Positions 14,496 to 24,839 of a stretch of 37,535 bases of DNA are shown here, in pieces. Made by a program: the position numbers and the translations under genes. Numbering within the stretch: position 1 is the first letter of the stretch; each line of letters starts with the position of its first letter. The stretch spans positions 1 through 37,535 of the forward strand of contig CAIYYA010000358.1 in the NCBI GenBank assembly GCA_903930255.1, given 5' to 3'. Under the pieces are notes generated by a model that was not told the origin of the DNA, ran no database searches, and saw nothing but the letters and a program-made list of their open reading frames with translations. This stretch comes from an uncultured beta proteobacterium (GTDB lineage Bacteria; Pseudomonadota; Gammaproteobacteria; Burkholderiales; Burkholderiaceae_C).

Positions 14496-15302
14496 TTACC
14501 AAATCTTCCACCATGGATCGTTTAGCGTTTTGCTTGCGTTTGTTAAATACGTTGATTGAGGGTAGTTTTTTGTGAGCACACGCAGGGTGTCATCGCGCAG
14601 TTGGGTTAATCCCAGCGCCTCATAAGACTTGAGCGTGATAAACAGCGCTTCTTCCAGGGCTGGGACACCTTGGTAATCTGTCAAAGTGGTTTGTGCACGG
14701 TTAATGGCAGCCAAATAGGCACCGCGCGCAAAATAATAGCGCGCTACGTAGACCTCGGACTGTGCTAATGAGTTGACGATAAAACCCATGCGCTGAGTGG
14801 CATCGGCAGCGTATTTGGATGCAGGAAAGCGCGTGGTTAGCTCTCTAAAAGCATCGAAAGAATCTTTGGCAGCTTTTTGATCTCGCTCGGCTAAATCTTG
14901 CCGGGTTATGCCCGAAAACAAACCAAGGTCATCGTTGAAATTGACAATACCCTTGAGATAAAGTGCGTAATCTAAGGCGGGGCTTGCCGGGTGCAGTTTG
15001 AGAAATCGATCCAGCGCAGCGATCGCCAGTGCGGCTTCGCCAGCCTTGTAGTGCGCATAGGCTTTGTCAATTTGCGCTTGCTGAGCCAGTGGTGTTCCAG
15101 CCGCGCGACCCTCTAGTTTTTCGAGCAATGGCACGGCTTTTTCATAGGCGCCACTGTTAAGCTCGTCTTTGGCTTCGGCATAGAGCTTGTTAGGGCTCCA
15201 TTGAGCCGTTGGATCCACAGGAACAGATGAGCACCCGCTCAAAAACAGCACTGCACAGCCCACACTCCAGTAGCAGAGAGCAGATAATTTGGCACTAGGC
15301 AT
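14496..15302 (-). CDS. bamD: Outer membrane assembly lipoprotein BamD
   Basis: A 268-residue lipoprotein of the BAM complex, which folds beta-barrel proteins into the outer membrane. The lipobox LSGC gives lipidated Cys24, and the mature protein is built of TPR-like helices (for example NSGAYEKAVPLLEKLEG, GEAALAIAALDRFLKLHP and the conserved ALDYALYLKGIVNF). A longer frame begins at a TTG at 15335, but ATG 15302 gives a normal lipoprotein signal and length, and the longer form would overlap rluD. It is divergent from rluD with only 14 bp between the two start codons, so each promoter must lie inside the other gene or its leader. The PP2C phosphatase follows. The bamD/rluD divergent pair is a usual arrangement in betaproteobacteria. 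Confidence 0.95.
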   Translation of the reverse strand: MPSAKLSALCYWSVGCAVLFLSGCSSVPVDPTAQWSPNKLYAEAKDELNSGAYEKAVPLLEKLEGRAAGTPLAQQAQIDKAYAHYKAGEAALAIAALDRFLKLHPASPALDYALYLKGIVNFNDDLGLFSGITRQDLAERDQKAAKDSFDAFRELTTRFPASKYAADATQRMGFIVNSLAQSEVYVARYYFARGAYLAAINRAQTTLTDYQGVPALEEALFITLKSYEALGLTQLRDDTLRVLTKNYPQSTYLTNASKTLNDPWWKIW

Positions 15303-15316
15303 GTAGGACAACTTTC

Positions 15317-16333
15317 TTGAAAAATACAAGTTCAATTATATCGACACCCTTTGATTTGGAAGAACACGATGGAGGCACAGAGGTCGAGCCAGTGGCCGAA
15401 TATCGCACACTAGCCTTGCTGGCAGCACATCACGGGCAAAGACTCGACAAAGTACTGGTTGATTTGGTGGCCGAGTTTTCACGCAGCTACCTGCAGCAAT
15501 TGATCGATCTGGGTGCGGTTTGCATCAATGGGAAAATTGTGCGCAAGGCTTCTTTCAAGGTCAAACTCGGCGATAGCGCCAGCATTGAACTACGCCCAAC
15601 ACCACAAAGTCAGGCATTCAAGGCGGAGCAGCGCAGCATCAATCTGGTGTACGAGGATGAGCATCTGCTGGTGATCAATAAGCCTGCAGGGTGGGTGGTT
15701 CACCCAGCTCCAGGCAACTGGAGTGGCACCTTAATGAATGCTTTGTTGGGTTATGACCAGCAAGCTTTCCATTTGCCGCGCGCCGGTATCGTACATCGTC
15801 TAGACAAAGACACCAGCGGTCTGATGGTGGTGGCACGCAGTCGAAGTGTGATGGATGCGCTGGTCAGGGCCATAGCCGCGCGTGAAGTCAAGCGCCAATA
15901 TGTAGCACTGGCACACGGAGCTTGGCAGGGTGCTGCGCATTGTGAAGTCAATTTGCCAATAGGTCGCGACCCGGGCAATCGCTTGCGCATGGCAGTGGTT
16001 GATTTGACGCGGCATCCAGGCAAAACTGCGCGTACTGACATCGATTTGCTGGCCAATTGTGCCCAAGCCTGTTTGGTGAAGTGCACTTTGCATACCGGAC
16101 GGACGCATCAAATCAGAGTTCACATGGCCAGTTTGAAGCACCCACTGTTGGCTGATTCGGTGTATGCAGGACAAGCTGTGGCCGGACTACAACGCCAAGC
16201 TTTACATGCATGGCGACTGGCTTTTGTGCACCCGGTGAGTTTGCAGGCTATGTCTTTTGAGGCTGCTTTGCCGGAAGATTTCTCTTTAGTGATGGAAGAG
16301 TTGTCCCTCAAGTACAATTTCAAACATTCCTGA
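15317..16333 (+). CDS. rluD: 23S rRNA pseudouridine synthase RluD
   Basis: A 338-residue RluA-family pseudouridine synthase; RluD makes pseudouridines 1911, 1915 and 1917 in helix 69 of 23S rRNA. It has an N-terminal S4 RNA-binding domain (about residues 38-100: [12 protein letters not shown] ... [12 protein letters not shown]) and the catalytic motif HRLDKDTSG at 160-168, with catalytic Asp163, plus [12 protein letters not shown] further on. The start is TTG 15317, with AGGA 8 bases upstream; no ATG exists in frame before the S4 domain, and GTG 15392 is an alternative. RluC is less likely given the sequence around the active site and the pairing with bamD. No yfiH homologue follows, although it often does elsewhere. 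Confidence 0.9.
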   Translation: MKNTSSIISTPFDLEEHDGGTEVEPVAEYRTLALLAAHHGQRLDKVLVDLVAEFSRSYLQQLIDLGAVCINGKIVRKASFKVKLGDSASIELRPTPQSQAFKAEQRSINLVYEDEHLLVINKPAGWVVHPAPGNWSGTLMNALLGYDQQAFHLPRAGIVHRLDKDTSGLMVVARSRSVMDALVRAIAAREVKRQYVALAHGAWQGAAHCEVNLPIGRDPGNRLRMAVVDLTRHPGKTARTDIDLLANCAQACLVKCTLHTGRTHQIRVHMASLKHPLLADSVYAGQAVAGLQRQALHAWRLAFVHPVSLQAMSFEAALPEDFSLVMEELSLKYNFKHS

Positions 16334-16407
16334 TTCTTTTGTTGAGTCGGCTTTCAAAGGCGCTGCCCATTCGCTCGGCTGCTGCGCAATCCCTCAGTTC
16401 CGTCAAT

Positions 16408-16428
16408 TGCCAAGAAGGCATTTTTTTT
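16408..16428 (+). terminator. Weak terminator-like hairpin before scpB
   Basis: TGCC-AAGAA-GGCA (4-bp stem, 5-base loop) is directly followed by eight T residues at 16421-16428. The layout is that of an intrinsic terminator after rluD, but the stem is short. It lies only 16-22 bases before the likely scpB start, so it could also act as partial attenuation of the scpB transcript. Confidence 0.3.
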
Positions 16429-16449
16429 GGGAAGTGTTGCAACGTGAAC

Positions 16450-17055
16450 ATGCCCGATACCGTGCGCATCCTTGAAACTGCATTGATTTGCGCTCAGCAA
16501 ACTTTGTCTATGCGTGACTTAAAGGTTTTGCTGGGTGACGATGTTGACGCGACAAGCATTCATTTGGCTTTGGCGCAACTGCAGCAAGCATGGACTGATC
16601 GCGGGATTGAGCTGGTTGCCATCGCCGGTGGTTGGCGTTTTCAAAGTAGACCGATGATGCGGGTGTATCTGGATCGCCTCCATCCCGAAAAGCCACCACG
16701 CTATTCACGAGCAACATTAGAGACTTTGGCCATCATTGCTTATCGGCAACCGGTTACACGCGGTGATATTGAGGAAATACGGGGCGTTTGCGTGAACTCT
16801 CAGACGGTTAAACAATTGGAAGACCGAGGCTGGATTGAGGTGATCGGGCATCGCGATACCGTAGGACGTCCGGCGCTGCTGGCGACTACACGGCAATTTT
16901 TGGATGATCTGGGCTTGCCATCGCTGGATCATTTGCCTTTGCACCAAGCAGAGGCTTTGCGCTCGAGCGACGATACGCCAGAGCTGAATTGGACGAGTGA
17001 TCTTTTGACAAGCCAGGAACTAGAAGAAACTGGCATTTTGAGAACAACTTTATGA
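16450..17055 (+). CDS. scpB: Segregation and condensation protein B
   Basis: A 201-residue ScpB: a winged-helix dimer that joins ScpA and SMC in bacterial condensin for chromosome compaction and segregation. The sequence shows the typical first winged helix ([20 protein letters not shown]) and the second one ([28 protein letters not shown]), then a conserved [18 protein letters not shown]. An open frame runs upstream to 16339 (TTG), but the conserved protein starts at [12 protein letters not shown] 16450 is given here; GTG 16444 (two codons earlier) has the better-placed GGGAAG site (16429-16434) and may be the true start. No scpA is adjacent. The stop overlaps the rluB ATG (ATGA), so the two are coupled. 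Confidence 0.9.
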   Translation: MPDTVRILETALICAQQTLSMRDLKVLLGDDVDATSIHLALAQLQQAWTDRGIELVAIAGGWRFQSRPMMRVYLDRLHPEKPPRYSRATLETLAIIAYRQPVTRGDIEEIRGVCVNSQTVKQLEDRGWIEVIGHRDTVGRPALLATTRQFLDDLGLPSLDHLPLHQAEALRSSDDTPELNWTSDLLTSQELEETGILRTTL

Positions 17056-18194
17056 CTATGCACGACGATATGCCGAACGCGGAACCATCCGAAGTAATTT
17101 CTTTCGATGATGTGGTTTCCGGACGCTTTGACGTTGAGGAGCCGCCAAGCACCGTTGCCTCCAAGCGTGTGCTTGTTCCGCAACCAGAATCTCCAAAATT
17201 GCACAAAGTTTTGGCTCAGGCAGGCATGGGTTCGCGTCTGGAAATGGAACAGCTGATTCTGGAAGGACGCATCAGTGTGAATAATGAACCTGCCCATATC
17301 GGTCAGCGCGTTCAGTTTGGTGATCATGTCAAAGTCAACGGAAAACCGATCCGTTTTCGGATTGATCCGCCACCAGCGCGCGTCATTGCATATCACAAAC
17401 CAGCTGGAGAGCTGGTGACACGCGACGATCCGCAAAACCGGCCAACCGTGTTTCGTAAATTGCCAAAACTATTTCAGGGCAAGTGGCAGTCGGTTGGAAG
17501 GCTCGATTTGAACACGGAAGGGCTGCTGCTATTCACCAGCTCAGGCGAGCTGGCCAACCATTTGACGCATCCACGTTTTGGCTTAGAGCGTGAATATGCT
17601 GTGCGTGTCTTAGGTGCTTTGAATCAAGACGAAAAACAGCTTTTGCGCGACGGTGTCAAACTCGACGATGGGATAGCTCAATTTGGATCGATCGAAGAAG
17701 GTGGAGGTGAGGGCGCCAACTGCTGGTATCGGGTCACTTTGTCTGAAGGTCGCAATCGCGAAGTACGGCGCATGTTCGAAGCAGTTGGACGGGCTGTGAG
17801 TCGATTAATCCGCATTCGTTATGGCGCTATGGTGCTGCCCCGTGGCCTCAAAAGGGGCGCCTGGATGGAACTTGACGCAAGTGATATTCAGGCACTGACA
17901 AAAGCGGTTGCTGTTGGTATGGCCAACCCAGCCGATGGTGCCGGGGCTACATCCGATCATCAGGAGCGTCTACGTGGGCCTGCATCCATGTTGCGTGGAC
18001 GACGTCAGAACAATCGACCCAAGTCGGCCCACCCCAATCCGAACAACTCAGCGGCCCCCCCCAATGCGCAGCCGGATCCATTGAAAACATCGTTTGGGTA
18101 CATCGGAGCTGACAGTTTTGCCCGTCAAAAGCAAACGCAAGGTAAACGGCGCGGTGGTGGTTCCGGCTTTCCTGGGCGAGTGCGGTTAAAATGA
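17052..18194 (+). CDS. rluB: 23S rRNA pseudouridine synthase RluB
   Basis: A 380-residue RsuA-family pseudouridine synthase; RluB modifies position 2605 of 23S rRNA in E. coli. An acidic N-terminal 45 residues precede an S4 domain ([20 protein letters not shown], about 50-95). The catalytic domain has [13 protein letters not shown] with catalytic Asp152 and the later [15 protein letters not shown] motif. After about residue 285 comes a low-complexity basic tail rich in Arg, Pro, Asn and Gly, typical of betaproteobacterial RluB and likely RNA-binding and disordered. It could be the related RluF or RsuA, but linkage to scpB supports RluB. The start ATG overlaps the scpB stop. Confidence 0.92.
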   Translation: MTMHDDMPNAEPSEVISFDDVVSGRFDVEEPPSTVASKRVLVPQPESPKLHKVLAQAGMGSRLEMEQLILEGRISVNNEPAHIGQRVQFGDHVKVNGKPIRFRIDPPPARVIAYHKPAGELVTRDDPQNRPTVFRKLPKLFQGKWQSVGRLDLNTEGLLLFTSSGELANHLTHPRFGLEREYAVRVLGALNQDEKQLLRDGVKLDDGIAQFGSIEEGGGEGANCWYRVTLSEGRNREVRRMFEAVGRAVSRLIRIRYGAMVLPRGLKRGAWMELDASDIQALTKAVAVGMANPADGAGATSDHQERLRGPASMLRGRRQNNRPKSAHPNPNNSAAPPNAQPDPLKTSFGYIGADSFARQKQTQGKRRGGGSGFPGRVRLK

Positions 18195-18243
18195 AAAGCT
18201 TTAGTTTTATTCGCTCATTTTTATATTCTGCTTAGGACACCCT

Positions 18244-18669
18244 ATGACTTTCCAACGTACTCTTTCCATTATCAAACCCGACGCAGTTGCCAAAAACGTC
18301 ATCGGCCAAATTTATGTTCGTTTTGAAGCAGCCGGCCTAAAAGTAGTTGCAGCCAAATTGGTTCATTTGTCGCGTTTGGAAGCTGAAGCTTTTTATGGCG
18401 TGCATAAAGATCGTCCTTTTTTCAAAGACCTGGTTGATTTCATGATTTCTGGCCCCGTCATGATTCAGGCACTCGAAGGCGAAAACGCCATTCTTAAAAA
18501 CCGTGAGCTGATGGGCGCAACCGATCCGAAAAAAGCAGCGCCTGGCACCATTCGTGCCGATTTTGCTGACAGCATTGATGCCAATGCTGTGCACGGCTCT
18601 GATGCAGAAGAAACTGCGGCTGTGGAAATTGCCTTTTTCTTTGCCGGCATGAATGTTTACTCGCGTTAA
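18244..18669 (+). CDS. ndk: Nucleoside diphosphate kinase
   Basis: A 141-residue NDP kinase that transfers the gamma-phosphate from ATP to nucleoside diphosphates through a phosphohistidine. The active-site motif NAVHGSD has His117, and IKPDA near the N-terminus and the GTIRADFA segment are classic. Length is standard. AGGA lies about 7 bases before the ATG. The 49-bp gap after rluB is A/T-rich and includes TATATT at 18222-18227, a possible -10 box without a convincing -35 box, so ndk may have its own promoter. Confidence 0.98.
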   Translation: MTFQRTLSIIKPDAVAKNVIGQIYVRFEAAGLKVVAAKLVHLSRLEAEAFYGVHKDRPFFKDLVDFMISGPVMIQALEGENAILKNRELMGATDPKKAAPGTIRADFADSIDANAVHGSDAEETAAVEIAFFFAGMNVYSR

Positions 18670-18677
18670 ACCAGGAC

Positions 18678-19832
18678 ATGACGGTCAATCTGCTTGATTT
18701 CGATCTTGAGGGGTTGGCCGGTTATTGCCAGCAACTGGGCGAAAAGCGTTTTCGCGCTGTGCAACTTTTCCGCTGGATTCACCAAAAAGGCGCGCGTGAT
18801 TTTGACAGCATGACCGATTTAGCAAAATCGTTGCGTCTAAAGCTCGCCTCAAATGCGCACATCAAGTCGCTTGATCTTATTTCACAGCACGACTCAGCAG
18901 ATGGCACGATCAAGTGGCTCTTTGATGTGGGAGCTGGCAATGCGATTGAAGCCGTTTTTATTCCTGAAGAAGGCCGTGGCACCCTATGTGTTTCTTCGCA
19001 AGCGGGCTGTGCGATGGCCTGTCGCTTCTGTTCAACGGGGCATCAGGGTTTCAGCCGGAACCTGAAAACCAGTGAAATATTGGCTCAACTTTGGTTTGCC
19101 GAGCATTTTTTACGTCAACAGCGGCAAACCGACGATCGTGTTGTGTCGAACGTCGTGATGATGGGAATGGGCGAACCACTGCAGAATTACACCGAACTGA
19201 TTCCGGCTTTGCGTGTCATGCTGGATGACCATGGCTATGGTCTGTCCAGGCGCAGAGTTACGGTATCCACATCGGGCGTCGTACCCAAAATTGATGCATT
19301 GGGACAGGATTGCCCGGTGGCTTTGGCGGTGTCTTTGCACGCTAGCAACGATACTTTGCGCAATTATCTTGTTCCACTCAATATCAAATATCCGCTAGCC
19401 GATTTGCTGGCGGCATGTTTGCGTTATTTGCAGCATGCGCCGCGTGATTTCATTACCTTTGAATATTGCATGCTCGAAGATGTGAATGATCAAGATGCGC
19501 ACGCCCATGAACTGGTTCGACTGGTTCGTGCGCAAACTCACGTGGATCATTGGTGCAAGTTTAATTTGATTCCTTTTAATCCATTTCCTGCGTCCGGATT
19601 ACGCCGCTCCAGTGCTCAGCGTGTGCTGGCGTTTGCCAAAATTCTTACCGATGCAGGCTTGGTGACCACCGTGCGAAAAACACGTGGCGATGATATTGAT
19701 GCGGCTTGTGGTCAATTGGCTGGCGACGTGCAGGATAGAACGCCAATCAGTGTGCGCATGGCACACCAGCGCTTACATGGTTCAACGCCTCAATCATCTC
19801 GGCGTGAACGCGCCACGGAGTCATTGCCATGA
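18678..19832 (+). CDS. rlmN: Dual-specificity 23S rRNA/tRNA methyltransferase RlmN
   Basis: A 384-residue radical-SAM enzyme that methylates C2 of A2503 in 23S rRNA and A37 in some tRNAs. The iron-sulfur cluster motif CAMACRFC has Cys111, Cys115 and Cys118. The S-adenosylmethionine segment [10 protein letters not shown] follows, and the C-terminal [15 protein letters not shown] supplies the methyl-carrying Cys344. The N-terminal accessory domain ([18 protein letters not shown]) is present. Presence of MGMGEPL and genome context favour RlmN over Cfr. The start lies 8 bp after the ndk stop; the AGGA before it is unusually close to the ATG. The stop overlaps the pilF start (ATGA). Confidence 0.97.
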   Translation: MTVNLLDFDLEGLAGYCQQLGEKRFRAVQLFRWIHQKGARDFDSMTDLAKSLRLKLASNAHIKSLDLISQHDSADGTIKWLFDVGAGNAIEAVFIPEEGRGTLCVSSQAGCAMACRFCSTGHQGFSRNLKTSEILAQLWFAEHFLRQQRQTDDRVVSNVVMMGMGEPLQNYTELIPALRVMLDDHGYGLSRRRVTVSTSGVVPKIDALGQDCPVALAVSLHASNDTLRNYLVPLNIKYPLADLLAACLRYLQHAPRDFITFEYCMLEDVNDQDAHAHELVRLVRAQTHVDHWCKFNLIPFNPFPASGLRRSSAQRVLAFAKILTDAGLVTTVRKTRGDDIDAACGQLAGDVQDRTPISVRMAHQRLHGSTPQSSRRERATESLP

Positions 19833-20656
19833 AAAATTTGCCATCCTACTTTCATTTGCCTTTTTTTCAATTGCTGCTGCCGCTGTTCTTCAGTCTGATG
19901 TTTGTGGGCTGTGCCAGCCGTTCAGACTCAGCCGGTTCGGGGGGGGAGCAGCTTGATTTAGTGACTGACTCGGACGAATCGAGCGCACGAAAACGCGCAC
20001 GTATTCGCCTCGAGTTGGCCTTGGGGTATTTTGAACAAGGCAAAACCACGATCGCCCTGGATGAATTGAAACAAGCTATTTCAATTGAGCCCAATTTTTC
20101 CGATTCACATAATTTGCGCGGTTTGATATATATGCGGCTAAACGATTTTGTGACTGCGCAAGAGAGCTTTAACCGTGCACTGTCGCTTAAGCCAGCTGAT
20201 GCCAATGTTCTGCATAACTTGGGATGGCTAAAATGTCAGCAAGCTCAATACCCCCAAGCTTTCAGATATTTCGAACAAGCATTCGCGCAGCCTCAGTATG
20301 CTGAACGAGCAAAAACCTGGATGATTCAGGGCTTGTGCCATGTGCGCGCAGGTTCACTCAAAGAGGCTCAAATGAGTTTGTTAAAAGCTTACGAGTTCGA
20401 TGCAGCGAATCCTGTAACGGGCTATAACTTGGCACGTGTGTTGTTGCTGCAAAATGAAACTACACGAGCCCAGTTTTATATTCGACGCTTGAACAACAGT
20501 GAGTTGGCCAACGCAGAATCGCTTTGGCTGGGTATCAAAGTAGAAAAACGACTGAACAACCAGGAAGCCTATCTGCAATTGGCTGGACAGCTTGAAAAAC
20601 GCTTCGCACAATCACCAGAAACCGCTTTGTATCGGCGTGGAGCCTTTGATGAGTGA
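19829..20656 (+). CDS. pilF: Type IV pilus biogenesis lipoprotein PilF/PilW (TPR)
   Basis: A 275-residue TPR lipoprotein. PilF (PilW in Neisseria) is an outer-membrane pilotin needed for PilQ secretin assembly and pilus stability. The signal peptide ends in a lipobox (FVGC) with Cys28. TPR units follow: [57 protein letters not shown] and [19 protein letters not shown], then a last [19 protein letters not shown] unit. Position between rlmN and rodZ is the family's usual place. It is coupled to rlmN by an ATGA overlap, and rodZ begins 8 bases before its stop. No other pilus gene is in the window. Confidence 0.92.
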   Translation: MKNLPSYFHLPFFQLLLPLFFSLMFVGCASRSDSAGSGGEQLDLVTDSDESSARKRARIRLELALGYFEQGKTTIALDELKQAISIEPNFSDSHNLRGLIYMRLNDFVTAQESFNRALSLKPADANVLHNLGWLKCQQAQYPQAFRYFEQAFAQPQYAERAKTWMIQGLCHVRAGSLKEAQMSLLKAYEFDAANPVTGYNLARVLLLQNETTRAQFYIRRLNNSELANAESLWLGIKVEKRLNNQEAYLQLAGQLEKRFAQSPETALYRRGAFDE

Positions 20657-21552
20657 GTCAGCTTTGCCAGAAATACGCGAACTCGCAAACGCGGCACCTG
20701 CACCTGCACCTGCAATTGTTGTAGTGAATGCGGGCGCCCTGATACGTGCCGAACGCGAGCGCCAGGGTCTGCACATTGCGGCATTGGCTTTTACACTCAA
20801 AGTGCCGCAGGCGAAACTTGAAGCATTAGAGGCTAATCGCTTTGATTTGCTGTCTGACACGGTGTTTTTGCGTGCCCTGGCATCCAGTATTTGTCGGATT
20901 TTGAAAATTGATGCGAACCTGATACTGTCGAATTTGCCAAAGCCGGCTGTTCAAGCTATGAATACATCACCAGCGAGCTTGAATACACCTTTTCAAAGTG
21001 GTCGTGTTCAGTTTTTCGACAAACTCAAGATCGTTGTCACAAAACCCTGGGGTATCGGGGTTTTGTTAATGCTGCTGCTGATCTTGGCAACTTTATTTTT
21101 GCCGTCGATTTCTTCATTCGGTGATCTTTCGCCTGTGCCCAGCTCCACTCAAGCGCCTCTTGCGTCACCAACGCTGGCCAGCTCCGAGCCGCTTGCTCCC
21201 CAGCAGTTCAGCGTTTGCACCAGCACAGCCAGAAGCAGGTTCAGTCGTTATTGAATCGCTTCGTGCATCGACTGCTGTCACGCCAGCCGTTGTGGCGGAG
21301 CCTGTCCTGTCGCCAGTTGATGCCCTGAATTTGCGTGCGCAGGGTTCAGCATGGGTCGAGGTGGTTGATGCCAAGGCTACGGTATTGCTGCGCAGGCACA
21401 TGGGGGCTGGCGAAACCGTGCTGTTACAAGGTTTTTTGCCGATATCAGTTGTTTTGGGGCGTGCTGATCTGATGACTGTGAAAGTGCATGGACAGGGGTT
21501 CGATGTGCGACCCTGGTCGAACAACAATGTAGCCCGATTTGAGGTGAATTAA
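20649..21552 (+). pseudogene. rodZ: rodZ cell-shape regulator, split by an apparent +1 frameshift
   Basis: RodZ anchors MreB to the membrane to maintain rod shape. The first frame (ATG 20649 to TGA 21252-21254, 201 residues) has the HTH_25 domain (about 28-97, NAGALIRAERERQGLHIAAL), a membrane helix near 134-153 (WGIGVLLMLLLILATLFL) and the start of a Pro/Ser/Ala linker, then an atypical tail SVCTSTARSRFSRY. The C-terminal DUF4115 domain (GSAWVEVVDAKATVLL ... VARFEVN) continues in the next forward frame to TAA 21550-21552. That frame is open only from 21082. The composition change places the shift near 21190-21215, where CCCC occurs (21198-21201). Removing one base restores one frame of 300 residues. 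Both halves look intact, so this may be a sequencing or assembly error or a recent mutation. pilF overlaps its start; ispG overlaps its stop. Confidence 0.88.
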
Positions 21553-22826
21553 TGCCAACATCAGAACCAGTTAAAGTCGTTGCAGCAGCATCTCGCCGCT
21601 CCAAGCAAGCCTGGGTGTCTTGGGGCGATCACCGGCTAAGTCTGGGTGGCAATGCACCGGTGCGCATCCAGTCCATGACTAATACGGATACTGCAGATGC
21701 CATTGGCACTGCCATTCAGATTAAAGAACTGGCTTTGGCTGGCTCGGAACTGGTGCGAATTACCGTTAACACGCCAGAAGCTGCGCAGGCAGTGCCAGCT
21801 ATTCGCGAGCAACTTGACCGCATGGGCATTTCGGTGCCTTTGATTGGCGATTTTCACTATAACGGTCATCGATTGTTGACGGATTTTCCGGATTGTGCTC
21901 AATCGTTGTCGAAATACCGCATCAATCCTGGCAATGTTGGCAAAGGTGACAAACACGACCGCCAGTTTGCTTTGATGATCGAGGCTGCGCTGCGCTGGGA
22001 CAAGCCAGTGCGGATCGGCGTCAACTGGGGTAGCCTTGACCAGGAATTACTTTCCCATTTGATGGATCAAAATAGTCAGCGCTTGCACCAATGGGACATC
22101 AAACAAGTGATGTACGAAGCATTGATCACATCGGCTCTGGATTCTGCACATCAAGCGGTAGCCATGGGCATGCCTTCTGAGCAAGTTATCTTGTCCTGCA
22201 AACTCAGTGGTGTTCAAGATTTAATCTCGGTTTATCGCGAGCTGGCGCAGCGCTGCGACTTTCCCTTGCATCTCGGACTCACAGAGGCTGGCATGGGTAC
22301 AAAAGGTGCCGTTGCCTCAGCGGCTGCTTTATCGATTTTGTTGCAAGAAGGCATTGGAGACACGATTCGGGTCTCACTGACGCCACAGCCTGGTGAATCG
22401 CGCACGCAAGAGGTATTGATTGCTACTGAAATTTTGCAAGCGCTCGGTCTGCGCTCATTTGTGCCCAGTGTGACCGCGTGCCCTGGGTGTGGGCGAACCA
22501 CGAGCACCACTTTTCAGGAGTTGACTTTACAGATCGAGCGATATTTGCGTGCCCAAATGCCGCTTTGGCGCTCTCAATATCCCGGTGTCGAATCCATGAA
22601 GGTGGCAGTGATGGGCTGCATCGTGAATGGGCCAGGTGAAAGCAAACATGCCGATATCGGCATTAGTTTGCCCGGCACAGGTGAGGCACCTGCTGCGCCA
22701 GTCTTCATTGATGGCGAGAAACGACTCACGCTACGCGGTGACGCGATTGCTGCTGAATTTCAAGTCATCGTTGAAGACTATGTAAAAAAGCGCTATGGTC
22801 AAAATGAGCCTTCAAGCAAGAGTTGA
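21552..22826 (+). CDS. ispG: 4-hydroxy-3-methylbut-2-en-1-yl diphosphate synthase IspG
   Basis: A 424-residue iron-sulfur enzyme (also called GcpE) of the MEP pathway; it converts the cyclic diphosphate MEcPP to HMBPP for isoprenoid synthesis. It has an N-terminal TIM-barrel part ([41 protein letters not shown]) and a C-terminal cluster domain with CPGCGRT (Cys310 and Cys313) and [10 protein letters not shown] (Cys356 and Glu363), the expected 4Fe-4S ligands. Length is normal for proteobacteria. The ATG overlaps the rodZ stop (TAATG), and hisS starts 3 bp after its stop. Confidence 0.98.
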   Translation: MPTSEPVKVVAAASRRSKQAWVSWGDHRLSLGGNAPVRIQSMTNTDTADAIGTAIQIKELALAGSELVRITVNTPEAAQAVPAIREQLDRMGISVPLIGDFHYNGHRLLTDFPDCAQSLSKYRINPGNVGKGDKHDRQFALMIEAALRWDKPVRIGVNWGSLDQELLSHLMDQNSQRLHQWDIKQVMYEALITSALDSAHQAVAMGMPSEQVILSCKLSGVQDLISVYRELAQRCDFPLHLGLTEAGMGTKGAVASAAALSILLQEGIGDTIRVSLTPQPGESRTQEVLIATEILQALGLRSFVPSVTACPGCGRTTSTTFQELTLQIERYLRAQMPLWRSQYPGVESMKVAVMGCIVNGPGESKHADIGISLPGTGEAPAAPVFIDGEKRLTLRGDAIAAEFQVIVEDYVKKRYGQNEPSSKS

Positions 22827-22829
22827 AAA

Positions 22830-24143
22830 ATGACTGAAAAAATGGTTGTTGACAAGGTTGAGAAATTAGTGGGTGTGAAGGGCATGAACGACCTGTTGCC
22901 TGCGCAATCCGCAACCGTTGAATGGTTCGAAGAGAAAGTGCGCGCCCTGTTTTCACGTTATGCATACCGTAACATTCGCACCCCGATTGTTGAGCGAACG
23001 CCATTGTTTGTACGTGGCTTGGGCGAGGTCACCGACATTGTCGAAAAAGAAATGTACAGCTTTGACGATCGTCTCAATGGTGATCCGTTGACGTTGCGTC
23101 CAGAAGCTACCGCTGGGGTCGTTCGTGCTGCGCTGGAGCACAGCCTGTTATACGATGGTGGCAAACGGCTCTATTACATAGGCCCCATGTTTCGTCATGA
23201 ACGGCCACAAAAAGGTCGGTATCGGCAGTTTGACCAAATTGGCGCTGAAGCGCTTGGTTTCTCGGGGCCTGAGGTTGATGCCGAACTGATTTTGATGGCA
23301 CACCATTTGTGGCAAGAAATTGGCCTGCAAGACGTTCGACTTGAACTCAACAGTTTGGGACAGCCCGCAGAGCGACTGGCGCATCGGCAGGCTCTGATCG
23401 CTTATTTCGAGCGGCATCAGGACGCGCTGGACGAAGATGCACGTCGACGCCTGCATAGCAATCCACTGCGCATTCTTGACACCAAAAATCCGACCATGCA
23501 GGCGCTTGTCAACGCAGCACCGCAACTGCTCGATTTTCTGGGCAGCGAATCGCTTGCTCACCTGAACAGTTTAAGAGCCATCCTGGATGCCAACCAGGTG
23601 GCCTACAGTATCAATCCACGTTTGGTGCGCGGCATGGACTATTACAACCTCAGCGTTTTCGAGTTTGTCACCGATCGACTGGGTTCGCAGGGAACCGTTT
23701 GTGCAGGTGGGCGCTATGATTATTTATTTGAGCAATTGGGTGGCAAACCAAGTCCTGCTGTGGGTTGGGCTTTGGGTGTCGATCGGGTTCTTGAGTTGCT
23801 TAAAGCCGCTGGCATGCCGAAGCGAGAACCGGTTTTGGATGCCTATGCCATCGTCAGCGATCTGAGCTTCATGCCGCAGGTATTAGCGGTTTTGCATACA
23901 TTGCGCACCTGCGGTGTCAGCGTCCAAATGCACACCAGTGCAGCGCAGACTATGGGCAGCATGAAGAGCCAGTTCAAACGCGCGGATGCCAGTGGCGCAC
24001 GCCATGCACTAATTTTTGCTGCGAATGAGCTGTCTCAACATCAGGTCACAGTGAAAGCACTGCGAGATGCCGCAGCACCTCAAATCACCCACTCCTTAGC
24101 CGATGTTGCGGCTTGGGCTTCAACCCTACAATCAGCCGCTTGA
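22830..24143 (+). CDS. hisS: Histidyl-tRNA synthetase
   Basis: A 437-residue class II aminoacyl-tRNA synthetase that charges tRNA-His. Motif 1 lies near residue 50 ([11 protein letters not shown]), motif 2 is [20 protein letters not shown], the histidine-specific segments are [15 protein letters not shown] and AGGRYDYL, and motif 3 is [12 protein letters not shown]-terminal anticodon-binding domain follows from about residue 340. The full-length synthetase features separate it from the HisZ paralogue encoded at 31.5 kb. ATG 22830 lies 3 bp after the ispG stop. The next gene is 12 bp downstream. Confidence 0.98.
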   Translation: MTEKMVVDKVEKLVGVKGMNDLLPAQSATVEWFEEKVRALFSRYAYRNIRTPIVERTPLFVRGLGEVTDIVEKEMYSFDDRLNGDPLTLRPEATAGVVRAALEHSLLYDGGKRLYYIGPMFRHERPQKGRYRQFDQIGAEALGFSGPEVDAELILMAHHLWQEIGLQDVRLELNSLGQPAERLAHRQALIAYFERHQDALDEDARRRLHSNPLRILDTKNPTMQALVNAAPQLLDFLGSESLAHLNSLRAILDANQVAYSINPRLVRGMDYYNLSVFEFVTDRLGSQGTVCAGGRYDYLFEQLGGKPSPAVGWALGVDRVLELLKAAGMPKREPVLDAYAIVSDLSFMPQVLAVLHTLRTCGVSVQMHTSAAQTMGSMKSQFKRADASGARHALIFAANELSQHQVTVKALRDAAAPQITHSLADVAAWASTLQSAA

Positions 24144-24155
24144 TTGGATTAATTC

Positions 24156-24833
24156 ATGGCAAATCATTTAGACCTCGAAGAACAAGAGCAGTTAGACCAG
24201 CTCAAACATTTCTGGAAACAGCACGGTAACGTCATCACTTGGGTTTTGATTGTGGTGCTAGGCGCATTTGCAGCCTGGAACGCCTACCAGTTTTGGCAGC
24301 GTCGTCAAGCAGTGCAAGCTGCCGCACTGTTTGACGAAGTCGAACGAACGCTGAGCACGTCAGACGCAGCCAAGATTGAGCGTGTCTTCAATGATATGAA
24401 AGATGGTTTTGGTAAAACCATTTATGCCCAGCAAACGGGTCTCTTGGTGGCAAAAAAATTCGTCGACATGGACAAACCTGATGCGGCAAAATCCGCCTTG
24501 ACCTGGGTTGCCGAAAAAGCCTCAGACGATGCCTACCAAGCCATTGCGCGACTGCGTTTGGCAGCGCTTTTGGTTGAGGGAAAAGAATTCGATGCTGCGT
24601 TAGCACAATTGGCTGCAACATTCCCTGCCAGTTTTAGTGCCTTGGTGGCTGATCGAACCGCTGATATTCTACTTTTGCAAGGCAAAAAGCCACAAGCCCA
24701 AGCAGAATACGAAAAAGCTTATCGATTATTGGATGCCACAACCGATTACCGTCGTTTGGTCGAAGTTAAGCTCAACGCCCTGGGTGTCGATGTGCAAGGG
24801 CTTGATCGCACCGTGCAAGCCAGTGGAAAGTAA
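24156..24833 (+). CDS. YfgM-family membrane-anchored TPR protein
   Basis: A 225-residue inner-membrane protein of the YfgM / TPR_21 family. In E. coli YfgM binds the SecYEG translocon and periplasmic chaperones. The N-terminal 23 residues are charged and cytoplasmic (LDLEEQEQLDQLKHFWKQHG), a membrane helix spans about 24-46 (ITWVLIVVLGAFAAWNAYQF), and the rest is periplasmic with TPR-like repeats (AIARLRLAALLVEGKEFDAAL, ADILLLQGKKPQAQAEYEKAY). Its place between hisS and bamB is the same as in E. coli, which strongly supports the assignment. GGA lies about 7 bases before the ATG. Confidence 0.92.
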   Translation: MANHLDLEEQEQLDQLKHFWKQHGNVITWVLIVVLGAFAAWNAYQFWQRRQAVQAAALFDEVERTLSTSDAAKIERVFNDMKDGFGKTIYAQQTGLLVAKKFVDMDKPDAAKSALTWVAEKASDDAYQAIARLRLAALLVEGKEFDAALAQLAATFPASFSALVADRTADILLLQGKKPQAQAEYEKAYRLLDATTDYRRLVEVKLNALGVDVQGLDRTVQASGK

Positions 24834-24839
24834 AGCCTG

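Noticed and set aside
21121-21552. A separate 143-residue gene in the rodZ region
   Set aside because: Its C-terminal part is the DUF4115 domain of RodZ, and its first 30 residues are Arg/Trp/Cys-rich and unlike any domain. It is better read as the second half of a frameshifted rodZ.
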